A stretch of 36,485 nucleotides of DNA from Planctomycetota bacterium (GTDB lineage Bacteria > Planctomycetota > J058), in assembly GCA_024711205.1 (NCBI GenBank), contig JANJTH010000354.1, positions 1 through 36,485 on the forward strand. Direction: 5' to 3'. The notes beneath the pieces are model-generated. The model worked only from the letters and a program-made list of their open reading frames with translations. It had not been told where the DNA came from and did not search any database. Position numbers and translations under genes: made by a program. Of the stretch, positions 7,446 through 15,119 are shown one piece after another. How positions within the stretch are numbered: position 1 is the stretch's first letter; the number at the start of each line of letters is the position of its first letter.

Positions 7446-9674
7446 ATGCCCAAGCTCGTCATCGTCCTCCCGGGCGAGCCCCCTCGCGTGATCCCCCTCG
7501 CCGGCCCGTCGACGACGATCGGCCGGGAGCCCGAGAACGAGGTCCAGCTCGACCTGCCCGACGTCTCGCGCCGGCACTGCCGCGTCGAGGCGCTCCCGCA
7601 GGGCGGGCACCGGCTCCTCGACCTGGGGAGCAAGAACGGCACGTTCCTGAACGGGCGGCAGGTCCAGGCGATGGCCCTCGAGTACGAGGACCGGATCCGC
7701 GTCGGCGAGGCGACGATCCACTTCGTCGACGACGACGCCGACCCCGCGCAGGTCGCGAGCGCGTCGGGCGACGACGGCGCGTTCCCCTGGTCCGCGGGCG
7801 CGCTGCCCTCGCCCGCGGGGCGGCAGGCCCACCAGGGCGAGGACACCGACGACACGTGGCGGACGCCGCGCGGCGACGTCGGGCGCGGCGACCGCGGGCG
7901 GGGGGATCGCGGCGCGACGGGCCCGCACACGCGGCGGAGCAACCGCAGCTACCTCAAGGAGCGCCTGCTCCGGCTCGGGCTCCTCAGCCAGAACATCGCG
8001 TCCGAGCAGGACCTCAGCCGGCTCATGGACACGATCCTCGACGAGGTGATCGACTTCACCGGGTTCGAGCGCGGGCTGCTCCTCCTCGGCGACGAGGACG
8101 AGACCGGGCGGCTCAAGGTCGTGCGCGGGCGGACCATGGAGCGCGGCGACCTCGACGAGGCCGAGCGCCGCTACTCGCGCGGGCTCGTCGACGACGCGCT
8201 CGGGCAGCGCCGGATCACGTTCCGCTCGAACATCGCGTCCGACCGGGCGTTCTCGGCCCGCGACAGCGTGGCGAGCATGGGCCTCGAGAGCGCCCTGTGC
8301 ATCCCGCTGATCGTGACGCCCATGCGCACGGTCCACGACGCCAACGAGGACCGGCGGCGGACGCGCCGGCGGAGCCGCGTGCTCGGCGTGCTCTACCTCG
8401 ACAGCACCTCGCCGATCCGCGACCTCGACGACCCCGACCTGCGGCTGCTCGAGGCGGTCGCCGCGCAGGCCGCGATCGCGCTCCAGAACGCGCGGCTCCA
8501 CCACCAGGCCACGACGGACCCGCTCACCGGGCTCGCGAACCGCGGGTTCATCAAGCAGGTCTTCGAGGAGGAGCTGCGGCGGGCGCGCGACGCGCGCGAG
8601 CCGCTCGCGTTCCTGATCCTCGACCTCGACCACTTCAAGCGGATCAACGACACCTGGGGGCACGGGGTCGGCGACGAGGTCCTCCGCCGGGCGTCGGGCC
8701 GGTTCCGCCGCGCGCTCCGCCGCGACGACTACCTGGGTCGCTGGGGCGGCGAGGAGTTCGTCGTGATCCTCCCGGGCGAGGACACCGACGGCGCGCTGAT
8801 CGTGGCCCAGAAGATCGCCGACGCGCTCCGCTCGCGCCCGATCTCCGAGGCCGAGGTCCGGGTCACCGCCTCGATCGGGGTCGCCGTCTACCCCGAGCAC
8901 GGCGACACGCCGGGCCAGCTCATCAAGCGCGCGGACCAGGCGCTCTACGCGGCGAAGGCCGCCGGGCGCGACCGCACGCTCGTGTTCCGCCCCGAGCACG
9001 ACAAGACGAACCACCGCACGAGCCCGCTCGCGGGGCTGCTCGACGGCGACGCGTCGCGCCTCCAGCGCAACCTCGAGGCGGTGTTCGACACGATCGACGT
9101 CCTGCGCTCGGCGCGCCCGCCGCGCGAGATCCTCGCGCGCGCGCTCGACAACGTGTGCGACCTGACGCGCGCGCGGCGGGCCCTGATCGTCGTCGAGCGC
9201 GGCGAGGGCGGGCTCGAGGTGCTCGCGGGCCGCGGCGCGGGCGGGCGCACGCTCGAGGCCGACCAGGCGGGCGACTTCTCGCAGTCGGCCGTCCGCACCG
9301 CCCTGGCCGAGGGGCGCAGCCTGTGCATGCTCGACTCGAGCGACCCCGACGCGCGCCGGTTCACGTCGACGAGCATCGACAAGCTCGGCCTGAGCACGAT
9401 CATGTGCGTCCCCCTGATCGTCGGCGACCGCACGCTCGGGGCGCTCTACGCCGACGACCACACGGCCCACCGCGAGTTCACGCAGGCCGACCTGGCCCAC
9501 CTCGAGGTCATGGCGAACCAGCTCGCGCTCTCGCTCGCCGCGAACTCGCGGCTCTACGCGCTCGTGAGCGGCTCGCGCGAGTGGGAGGAGACGAAGAGCC
9601 TCAAGGACGAGGTGGCGCGCCTGCGCGCCGAGCTCGGCCGGCTCCGCGGGGCCGACGGGGACCCGGGCCCGTGA
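7446..9674 (+). CDS. FHA-GAF-GGDEF-GAF signalling protein, probable diguanylate cyclase
   Basis: Probable cytoplasmic enzyme making cyclic di-GMP from two GTP. The 742 residues hold an FHA domain (about 1-95; GREPENEV, SRRHC and LGSKNGTFLNG mark the phosphothreonine-binding face), a linker, a GAF domain (about 165-345), a GGDEF domain (about 355-515) and a second GAF (about 540-715). The active-site loop is GGEEF (434-438), a catalytically competent variant. RRDD (425-428) lies exactly five residues before it, matching the inhibitory RxxD site for product feedback. An N-terminal FHA suggests input from a Ser/Thr kinase. The stop overlaps the mazG start by four bases (GTGA), so the two are translationally coupled. 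Confidence 0.93.
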   Translation: MPKLVIVLPGEPPRVIPLAGPSTTIGREPENEVQLDLPDVSRRHCRVEALPQGGHRLLDLGSKNGTFLNGRQVQAMALEYEDRIRVGEATIHFVDDDADPAQVASASGDDGAFPWSAGALPSPAGRQAHQGEDTDDTWRTPRGDVGRGDRGRGDRGATGPHTRRSNRSYLKERLLRLGLLSQNIASEQDLSRLMDTILDEVIDFTGFERGLLLLGDEDETGRLKVVRGRTMERGDLDEAERRYSRGLVDDALGQRRITFRSNIASDRAFSARDSVASMGLESALCIPLIVTPMRTVHDANEDRRRTRRRSRVLGVLYLDSTSPIRDLDDPDLRLLEAVAAQAAIALQNARLHHQATTDPLTGLANRGFIKQVFEEELRRARDAREPLAFLILDLDHFKRINDTWGHGVGDEVLRRASGRFRRALRRDDYLGRWGGEEFVVILPGEDTDGALIVAQKIADALRSRPISEAEVRVTASIGVAVYPEHGDTPGQLIKRADQALYAAKAAGRDRTLVFRPEHDKTNHRTSPLAGLLDGDASRLQRNLEAVFDTIDVLRSARPPREILARALDNVCDLTRARRALIVVERGEGGLEVLAGRGAGGRTLEADQAGDFSQSAVRTALAEGRSLCMLDSSDPDARRFTSTSIDKLGLSTIMCVPLIVGDRTLGALYADDHTAHREFTQADLAHLEVMANQLALSLAANSRLYALVSGSREWEETKSLKDEVARLRAELGRLRGADGDPGP

Positions 9675-10555
9675 GCGCCCCCCGGCCCGGCGGCCCGGCC
9701 GCGCCCCGCGTGCCCGCGGACGACCCGCGGCTCGACGGCGTGCGCGCGCTCCTCGCCGTCATGGACCGCCTGCGCGACCCCGGCGGCTGCCCGTGGGACC
9801 GCGCGCAGGACGCGGCCACGCTCCGCCCCTTCCTCGTCGAGGAGACGTTCGAGCTGCTCGAGGCGCTCGACCTGGGCTCCGACCCGGCCGTGGCGGAGGA
9901 GCTCGGGGACGTGCTGTTCCAGGTCGTGTTCCACGCGCGCCTGGGCCAGGAGCGCGGGGCCTGGGACCTGGGCCGGGTCGCGCAGGGGATCGCCGACAAG
10001 CTCGTCCGCCGGCACCCCCACGTGTTCGCGCCCGCCGCGGAGCCGTCTTCGGGCGCCGGCCCGAGCGCGCCCCCGCTCACGCCCGGGGAGGTCCTCACAG
10101 CCTGGGACGAGCACAAGCGCCGGGAGGGGCGGCGCTCGGCGCTCGACGGCGTGCCCCGCGCGCTGCCCGCGCTCCTCCGCGCCCAGCGGGTGCAGGAGAA
10201 GGCCGCCCGGGCCGGGTTCGACTGGCCCGACCCGCGCGGACCGCTCGACAAGCTCGCGGAGGAGCTCGCCGAGGTCCGCGAGGCCCTCGCGCGCGGCGAC
10301 CGGGCCCAGGTCGCGGCCGAGCTCGGCGACCTCGCGTTCGCCCTCGTCAACCTCGCGCGGCACCTCGAGGTCCCGGCCGAGGACGCGCTCCGCGGGGCGG
10401 TGGCCCGCTTCGAGGGGCGCTACCGGCGCATGGAGGGGCTGGCGGCCAGCGCGGGCAAGGTCTTGCGCGACATGGACCTCGCGGGCCAGGACCGCCTGTG
10501 GGACGAGGCGAAGCGCCTCGAGCGCGCGGAGCAGGCCGCGACCGGCCCGAGTTGA
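9671..10555 (+). CDS. mazG: Nucleoside triphosphate pyrophosphohydrolase MazG
   Basis: Hydrolyses NTPs or dNTPs to NMP and pyrophosphate, a house-cleaning and stringent-response-related activity in the cytoplasm. The 294-residue protein has two MazG-type four-helix units, as in the E. coli enzyme. The N-terminal one contains GGCPWDRAQ, EETFELLEAL and EELGDVLFQ. The C-terminal one contains LAEELAEVREAL and AELGDLAFALVNLARHL. The acidic EExxE...ExxD ligands for magnesium are present in both. I chose GTG 9671 because it overlaps the preceding stop as GTGA and leaves about 15 residues before the domain. It forms a two-gene operon with the GGDEF gene. Confidence 0.94.
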   Translation: MSAPRPGGPAAPRVPADDPRLDGVRALLAVMDRLRDPGGCPWDRAQDAATLRPFLVEETFELLEALDLGSDPAVAEELGDVLFQVVFHARLGQERGAWDLGRVAQGIADKLVRRHPHVFAPAAEPSSGAGPSAPPLTPGEVLTAWDEHKRREGRRSALDGVPRALPALLRAQRVQEKAARAGFDWPDPRGPLDKLAEELAEVREALARGDRAQVAAELGDLAFALVNLARHLEVPAEDALRGAVARFEGRYRRMEGLAASAGKVLRDMDLAGQDRLWDEAKRLERAEQAATGPS

Positions 10556-10625
10556 CGATCCGGGGCGCCTGCCCCAGGTGGGACGACCGGGCCGCACGAA
10601 ATCGTGCACACGCCCCGCCAGCTCG

Positions 10626-10646
10626 ACGTAATGACGTGGGTTACGT
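10626..10646. promoter_or_regulatory. Inverted repeat ACGTAA-N9-TTACGT, possible operator
   Basis: Perfect 6-bp arms at 10626-10631 and 10641-10646 have about one and a half helical turns between centres. The right arm overlaps the place where a -35 box would lie for the TATGCT at 10659-10664. It could be a regulator site for the small RNA below. No regulator is identified. Confidence 0.4.
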
Positions 10647-10658
10647 TCCGGCGCGACG

Positions 10659-10664
10659 TATGCT
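10659..10664 (+). promoter_or_regulatory. -10 element TATGCT of the putative small RNA
   Basis: It is identical to the -10 of the tRNA-Ala promoter at 5602-5607. The -35 position (10636-10641, 17-base spacer) reads GTGGGT, which is poor, so the promoter may need an activator at the adjacent inverted repeat. The predicted start, about 10671-10672, falls two or three bases before the first RNA stem. Confidence 0.45.
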
Positions 10665-10671
10665 CCAGGTC

Positions 10672-10778
10672 AAGTGTCGAGAGAATGTCGCGGAGGGCCA
10701 CCATCCCCGACCTTTTCCCCAAGGTCTTCCGTGCTCTCGACGCGGACCCAGGCGAGTTGCCTGGGTCCGTCTCTTTTT
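10672..10778 (+). ncRNA. Putative structured small RNA downstream of mazG
   Basis: About 107 nt between a TATGCT -10 element and a strong terminator, with nested helices that I paired by hand. P1 is 10674-10683 with 10734-10743 (10 bp, one G-U). P2 is 10689-10694 with 10728-10733 (6 bp, one G-U), stacking directly on P1 on the 3' side. P3 is GACCTT/AAGGTC at 10709-10714/10721-10726 with loop TTCCCC. The terminator hairpin begins at 10744, immediately next to the end of P1. No convincing peptide is encoded. I recognise no known RNA family. The alternative is an elaborate 3' UTR or attenuator of the mazG operon. Confidence 0.55.
10744..10778 (+). terminator. Rho-independent terminator
   Basis: GGACCCAGGC (10744-10753) and GCCTGGGTCC (10759-10768) form a perfect 10-bp stem with loop GAGTT, followed by GTCTCTTTTT (10769-10778). 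It lies 189 bases beyond the mazG stop, which is why an independent transcript ending here is considered. Confidence 0.9.
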
Positions 10779-10863
10779 GGGCGGCGCGGGCCCGGGACGG
10801 CTCGACGGCTCCACTGCCTCGGGTCCCCTGGCCGGCCCGTCGAGCACCCCCCGCGGGCCGCAC

Positions 10864-11013
10864 CTGGGCCGGCCTCGCGAGCGGCCCGCCCCCCCGGCAA
10901 CGCCCGCTGACGGCCCTCCGCTCGGCGGCCACCCGCTCCGTCACCCCCGCTCAGCCGGGGGCGGTGCCGCTCCGCACAGGGGTGACTCGCCTCCGTGCGG
11001 TCCTTCCGAAGCG
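10864..11013 (+). repeat. Dispersed structured repeat, copy A
   Basis: Diverged copy of the repeat seen in full at 14959-15119. Shared landmarks in order are CTCGCGAGCGG, CGCTGACGG, CTCAGCCGGGGGCGG, CTCGCCT and GGTCCTTC. Hairpin 1 is CCCCCG/CGGGGG. Hairpin 2 is CCGCAC (10972-10977) with GTGCGG (10995-11000). A further hairpin GCAGGC/GCCTGC (11017-11022/11030-11035) follows. The copy fills most of the gap between the terminator and the Rpn gene stop at 11114; I see no gene in 10779-11113. Confidence 0.7.
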
Positions 11014-11113
11014 AGCGCAGGCACGCTGCGCCTGCCGCTACCCTGCCCAGGGCGCCGCGGCCCGCCAACACCTCGGTCCGGCCGTCCAGACGAGGCCGCT
11101 CGACGGGCAACGC

Positions 11114-12094
11114 TCAGTTGGCGGCCCAGACCTCGTCGATCGTCGGAGCGAACAGGACGGCCTCGGCCCAGCGGTCGAGCGCGTGCTCGTCGGCCTCGGC
11201 CACGCGGCGCTCCACGTCGGCGGAGAGCTGCTTGAACTTGACCCGGAGCAGGGAGAGCAACGTCTCGCGCTTGCCCTCGAGCCTGCCCTGTCGCCGTCCC
11301 TCGAGCCGGAGCGCCTCGCCCAAGGTCATGACTTCCTCCTGGTGCTCCGTGGGGAGGGCCTCGCGCAGGGCCTCGATCGCCTGGTCGATTTCGGCCTCCG
11401 CGGTCACCTCGAGAATATACACCCACGCGCGCTGGCGATCGAAGCGGTGCAAGGCCGCGAGCAGGTCCGCGACCGAGCGCACGAACGCGACGAGCGAGTC
11501 GGGACCGGGCCGCGCCCGCAGCGCGCGCCCGTGCTTCAAGAGCAGGAACGCGAGCCGGCCGAACGCCGAGACCGAGCGCGCGCGCAACGCCTCGTCGGAG
11601 GCGCGCGAGAGGTCGTCGAGCAGGATCCGGAGCTCGGGCAAGAGGTCGCCCAGGGCCGTGCGGGCCGCGTCGGGCACGTCGAGGAGCGCGCCGAGGGTCG
11701 TGGGCGCGGACCAGGAGCGCGCCCCGTGGTAGAGCACGATCGGGAGCACCGGAGGCACCCGCTTCGCGCCCGGGTGGTCCTCGAGCCAGCGGTCCCAGAG
11801 CCGCACCATGTAGAAGACGGCCCACAGGGCCGCGAGCGGGTCCTCGGTCGACTGGTGCTCGTAGAGCAGGAAGCACACGAAGCCCGGCTGGCCCGCGATC
11901 TCGACCTCGTAGACGAGGTCCGAGAACGACTTGCCGAGCCGCTCGTCGACGAAGCTCGTGGGCGAGTGCCGGAGCGTCTCGAGGTCGAGCTGGGCGAGCA
12001 CCGCCGGCGGCAGCGCGGCCTGGATCGCGCCGACGGCGTCCTCCGTGCGCGAGAACGCGGCCTTGCAGAGCGCGTCGTGGGGGTCCTGGGTCAC
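11114..12094 (-). CDS. Rpn family PD-(D/E)XK nuclease / transposase_31-like protein
   Basis: 326 residues resembling the Rpn (recombination-promoting nuclease, formerly transposase_31) family, whose studied members are metal-dependent DNA endonucleases that promote RecA-independent recombination. HDALCKAAFS near the N-terminus, FSDLVYEV with D59, LLYEHQST with E79-x-Q81 (the core acidic/polar motif) and LPIVLYHG are characteristic. The C-terminal LLRVKFKQLSADVERRVAEA...RWAEAVLFA is the usual helical tail. The frame is open to 12286, but family similarity begins at the GTG at 12094 (VTQDPHDALC). It sits alone next to repeat copy A and is divergent from a Y1 transposase gene, in keeping with an accessory, transferable setting. 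Confidence 0.85.
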   Translation of the reverse strand: MTQDPHDALCKAAFSRTEDAVGAIQAALPPAVLAQLDLETLRHSPTSFVDERLGKSFSDLVYEVEIAGQPGFVCFLLYEHQSTEDPLAALWAVFYMVRLWDRWLEDHPGAKRVPPVLPIVLYHGARSWSAPTTLGALLDVPDAARTALGDLLPELRILLDDLSRASDEALRARSVSAFGRLAFLLLKHGRALRARPGPDSLVAFVRSVADLLAALHRFDRQRAWVYILEVTAEAEIDQAIEALREALPTEHQEEVMTLGEALRLEGRRQGRLEGKRETLLSLLRVKFKQLSADVERRVAEADEHALDRWAEAVLFAPTIDEVWAAN

Positions 12095-12340
12095 GGGGCC
12101 GCACCCTACCGCGCGGCACCGACAGGCCGGGGCGCGGGGCCCCGGCGAAGCGATCGGGTCGTGTTCGGGTCGGCCGAGCGTCGGGTCGCAGGGGCCGCGC
12201 GCTTCGTTTCGTGACCGAAGTCGACGGGCAAGACTTGCTCGCGGGCGCGCGACGAACCGGGCGACGTCGGCACGGCCGGGCGCCAAGTCCTGCGGCGGCG
12301 GTCAGGCCTGCGCGGACCGCCATGTGCCCCGCGCAGGGCC

Positions 12341-13735
12341 GTGAGCCTGCCCCGTCGCCTCCTGCCTGGCCGGACCTACTCGACGACGCGCCGCACGGCG
12401 CGGCGCGTGTTCTTCCTCAAGCCGAGCCCCGAGACGAACGCGATCGTGCGCTACGCGCTGGGCGCCGCGCTCGTGCGCCACCCCCGGATCGCGCTCTACG
12501 CGCTCCTGGCCCACGTGAACCACGTCCACGCTGTGCTCGGCGACCGCGGCGACGGGTCCGAACCGTGGCAGCTCCCGGCCTTCAAGCAGTACTTCCCCTC
12601 GCTCGTGGCTGGCGCGCTCAACGCGCGCCTCCGCCGCGGCGAGAACCTCTGGACCACGGGGAGCTACGGCGCAGTCGAATTGCACGGACGCGAGGCGCTC
12701 GACGCCCAGCTCTTGTACTGCTGGACCAACCCGACCCTCGACGGCCAGGTCGCGCACCCGGACCAGTGGACGGGGACGAAGTTCTTGCCCGAAGACTTCG
12801 GCCGCACGATCACGGTCGAGAAGCCCGCGGGTGCGTTCTTCGGCGGCCGCCGACCGGCGCAGGTGCTCGAGCGAGCGGCGCGCGCGGGGGACGGGCAGGA
12901 CGACGACGACGCCGGGGAGGCCGCCGACGGCGCGACCGCGGGCGGCCCGGCCAAGGGCGGTCCGCGGTCGAAGCGCCCCGCGGGTGGACGCGCCGAGGGC
13001 GTCCCCGAGGAGACGCCGCCCGTCGGCCGGCCGGCGTGGGGGCCCGGCGATCTGGGCGGGGCCGAGCTCGCGCGCGAGGAGCGCGAGGCCTGGCGCGAGC
13101 TCACCGAGCGGGCGCGGGCCGAGCGCGCGCGGGCGCGGGCCAAGCGCGAGGCGAAGCAGCGCCGAGGGACCAAGCGCCGCCGCAAGAAGGTCGCGGAGGA
13201 CAAGGAGCGCCGGCGCCAGAGGGCCAAGGCCAAGCTGCCCAAGACGCGGCCTCCCCGACCGCCGCGTGTCCGCACGACCTTGCCCGACTCGGTCTCCTTC
13301 GTGATCGAGCCCCCGCCCGGCTTCGAGCGGCGTCCCGCGGAGGCCACCGCGCACTACCGCGCGCTGCTCGACGCCGAGGTCGAGCGGATCGACGCCCTGC
13401 GCCGCGAGGCCGGCTTCCAGCGCTACATGGGCGTCGCCGCGGTCGAGGCCACCGACCCGCTCGACGCGCCCGGGGACACCTGGCCCAGCTTCGGCCTGAA
13501 CCCCAGGATCGCTTGCAAGGACAAGGAGCAGCGGATCGAGCTCCTGCAGGGCCTTCGCGCCTGGCGCCAGGCCATGCGCGACGCCCGCCTCCGTTGGTCC
13601 GAGGGCGACCGCGAGGTCGTCTTCCCGCGGGGCGCATACGCGATCTGGCGCTTCCACGCCGCCCGCGTCGAGGGCGTCACGCCCGCCGCTGTGGGCGGCA
13701 CCGTGGGCGCGACAGGCCCGCCCACGGCGGCCTGA
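12341..13735 (+). CDS. Y1 (HUH) REP-associated-type transposase with long C-terminal extension
   Basis: 464-residue single-strand transposase-like protein. Residues 1-150 are the IS200-like/REP-associated Y1 nuclease fold: the HUH metal site is H61-V62-H63 in NHVHAVL, and the nucleophile is most likely Y126 in LLYCWTNPTLDGQV, which parallels the YxxxNP(V)RAGLV motif of RAYT proteins. A charged low-complexity linker (about 155-315) follows, with a Lys/Arg-rich segment near 265-295. The tail (about 320-450) has YMGVAAVEATDP, LNPRIACKDKEQRI and FPRGAYAIWRFH; I recall similar tails in transposases of GC-rich Planctomycetota and Myxococcota genomes. The start is GTG 12341. No flanking hairpin ends could be fixed, so whether it still moves is unknown. 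Confidence 0.8.
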   Translation: MSLPRRLLPGRTYSTTRRTARRVFFLKPSPETNAIVRYALGAALVRHPRIALYALLAHVNHVHAVLGDRGDGSEPWQLPAFKQYFPSLVAGALNARLRRGENLWTTGSYGAVELHGREALDAQLLYCWTNPTLDGQVAHPDQWTGTKFLPEDFGRTITVEKPAGAFFGGRRPAQVLERAARAGDGQDDDDAGEAADGATAGGPAKGGPRSKRPAGGRAEGVPEETPPVGRPAWGPGDLGGAELAREEREAWRELTERARAERARARAKREAKQRRGTKRRRKKVAEDKERRRQRAKAKLPKTRPPRPPRVRTTLPDSVSFVIEPPPGFERRPAEATAHYRALLDAEVERIDALRREAGFQRYMGVAAVEATDPLDAPGDTWPSFGLNPRIACKDKEQRIELLQGLRAWRQAMRDARLRWSEGDREVVFPRGAYAIWRFHAARVEGVTPAAVGGTVGATGPPTAA

Positions 13736-13953
13736 GGTCGGCCGGGGGCCTCGAACACCCCACAACCCGGCACCACCCGCCTCGGCGCCGCGACCCTCGA
13801 GCAGTGGACGCGGCACCGAGGCCGGCGGCGCGTACACCGACGGGCGCGAGAACGCGCTGAACAGGAGCGCAGGGGCGCGCCTGGAGGGCATAGCAAGGAT
13901 CGGGCCGGCTGGGGCCTTGGCACTGCTCTGGGTCGGGTCTCCCCCCACGCGAC
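13736..13953. other. No gene recognised downstream of the Y1 transposase
   Basis: The 218 bases after the transposase stop are GC-rich. They show no coding similarity I recognise and no clear terminator. They could include the transposon's 3' end. Confidence 0.5.
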
Positions 13954-14003
13954 TGTGGGTCGCTCCTGGGCCCGTCTCGCGAGCGGCCCGCACACCGTCA
14001 ACG
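13954..14003 (+). repeat. Dispersed structured repeat, copy B (5' end only)
   Basis: Fifty bases from TGTGGGTCGCTC to CCGTCAACG match 14959-15008 with one mismatch. Similarity then stops abruptly and sequence coding for an integrase-like fragment begins, so this copy is truncated or split at 14003. Confidence 0.85.
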
Positions 14004-14063
14004 GCTTCCTGAACGACTGCACGCACCTGATCCTCGATCGCGACCCGCTCTACACCCAGCGCG
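14003..14063 (+). pseudogene. Fragment of integrase-core (rve, DDE) transposase
   Basis: The frame reads GFLNDCTHLILDRDPLYTQ. This resembles the second-strand region of integrase-core transposases such as IS481/IS3-like proteins, where the aspartate of HDRD/LDRD is catalytic. Only about 20 residues survive. Similarity starts exactly where repeat copy B ends and is lost in low-complexity sequence after 14063. It is a remnant, not a functional gene. Confidence 0.5.
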
Positions 14064-14212
14064 TGCGTCGGCGGCGGCGGAGACGGCCCCCCGCGCGCGC
14101 CGCCCTGACCTGGGCCCCGGCCCCGCTACGACGCTCGTCGTCGATGCGCTGGCCGACCACCGCCGACCGCGCAGCCCGGGACCCGCGAGGGGCCCGGGCT
14201 CGCGGCGCGTAC

Positions 14213-14319
14213 GGGCGCGTGCGCGGAGGGGTCTGCGGAGGGGGTCAGGAGGGAGGCGGAGAGGCCCGCCGGGGGCCCTGGGCAGGGGGGCTGGGGCACA
14301 AACCTGGGACGGGTGATGA
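14213..14319 (+). repeat. G-rich repeat E, copy 1
   Basis: About 107 bases nearly identical to 15119-15225 and rich in runs of four to six G (AGGGGTCTGCGGAGGGGG, GGCAGGGGGG). It ends with GGGTGATGA. Copies 1 and 2 diverge abruptly at 14320, where the IS1634-like remnant begins. Confidence 0.85.
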
Positions 14320-14743
14320 CCCGATCTTCCTCAAGACCGAGAAGCGGATCGCGGCCCTCGGGCTCGTCTACCTGCTCGCGTTGATGGTCTACGCATTGAT
14401 CCAGCGCCACGCGCGGCGGGCCCTCGCCGACGCCAACGAGGTCGTCCCGGGCAACCGCGGAGTGACCGCAAAGCCGACGACCGCCGTGCTCTTCAAGCTC
14501 GTCCACGGGATCGACGTCCTCAGGCCGACGCCGGGCACGGCTCACGCGGTGGTGACCAGGATCACGGAGCCACAGCTCGACGCCCTGCGGCTGCTTCGCC
14601 ACCCACTGCTCGAGGATCCATGCGTGCGGATCTCGGCACCCCACGCGCCTCGCCGGGCGCGCGACAAGACCTATGCCAACTGGCGCCAAAAGCAGCGCGC
14701 TCAGGCCGGAGAAAATGGCGCGTCGTCATCCGCGATCCCTTGA
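14320..14743 (+). pseudogene. C-terminal remnant of IS1634-like (IS4 superfamily) DDE transposase
   Basis: The open frame from PIFLKTEKRIAALGLVYLLA through LMVYALIQRHARRAL to PTTAVLFKLVHGIDVL matches the end of IS1634-family transposases, where FLKxPxRIxALxLV...YxLI(Q/E) includes the region around the last catalytic acid. About 120 residues remain with their own stop. The N-terminal two thirds, with the first two catalytic aspartates, are absent from this window. The left boundary coincides with the end of G-rich repeat copy 1. Confidence 0.75.
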
Positions 14744-14958
14744 ATGTGGGCCGCCGCGCTCCGCGCCACACCGCTCGGCACCCTCGCACGACGCGACCCC
14801 GCGTCGCGCCGCTGCTTGCCCGTGCCGGCGCCCGAGCACCCGCTGGCGCCCGCGCAGGGCGCCTCGCGCGGTCGCCGCGCCCAGGCCGCGGCGACGTGGC
14901 GCCGAGACGCGACACCGAACACGCCCGAACTGCCGGCCCACATGCAGACCAAAGCTCC
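14744..14958. other. No gene recognised between IS1634-like remnant and repeat copy C
   Basis: GC-rich sequence with open frames only because stop codons are rare. I see no recognisable protein, RNA or terminator, and no inverted repeat that could be the end of the insertion sequence. Confidence 0.5.
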
Positions 14959-15119
14959 TGTGGGTCGCTCCTGGGCCCGTCTCGCGAGCGGACCGCACAC
15001 CGTCAACGCGCGCTGACGGTCCCCCGCTCGGCGACTGCCTGCTCTGTCACCCCGGCTCAGCCGGGGGCGGCGGCGCTCCAGATGGGGGTGGCTCGCCTAC
15101 GTCTGGTCCTTCAGAAGTG
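14959..15119 (+). repeat. Dispersed structured repeat, copy C (most complete)
   Basis: The fullest copy in the window, running from TGTGGGTCGCTC to TCCTTCAGAAGTG. Hairpin 1 is CCCCGGC-TCA-GCCGGGG. Hairpin 2 is CCAGA (15078-15082) with TCTGG (15102-15106), enclosing a loop containing GGTGGCTCGCC. It is followed at once by G-rich repeat E copy 2, and together they form a composite unit of about 267 bases. Confidence 0.85.

Noticed and set aside
10661-10910. Short open frames starting inside the small RNA (ATG 10660, ATG 10686, GTG 10674)
   Set aside because: Each runs through the terminator hairpin and T-tract into repeat A, with no ribosome-binding site at suitable distance for two of them and no recognisable peptide. 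The RNA fold explains the sequence better.
10604-12214. 536-codon plus-strand open frame through the small RNA, repeat A and the Rpn gene
   Set aside because: It crosses a strong terminator and the antisense of a recognised nuclease gene, and its sequence resembles nothing I know.
12095-12340. Inverted repeat GCAAG-A-CTTGC and other short hairpins upstream of the Y1 transposase as transposon left end
   Set aside because: I could not find a matching right-end hairpin or a guide-like tetranucleotide, so the element ends cannot be supported.
14320-14743. IS1634-like sequence as an intact insertion sequence
   Set aside because: Only the C-terminal part of the transposase is present, and no terminal inverted repeats flank it.
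14744-15016. Small open frames in the gap before and across repeat C
   Set aside because: They exist only because stops are rare. They lack similarity and run into a non-coding repeat.
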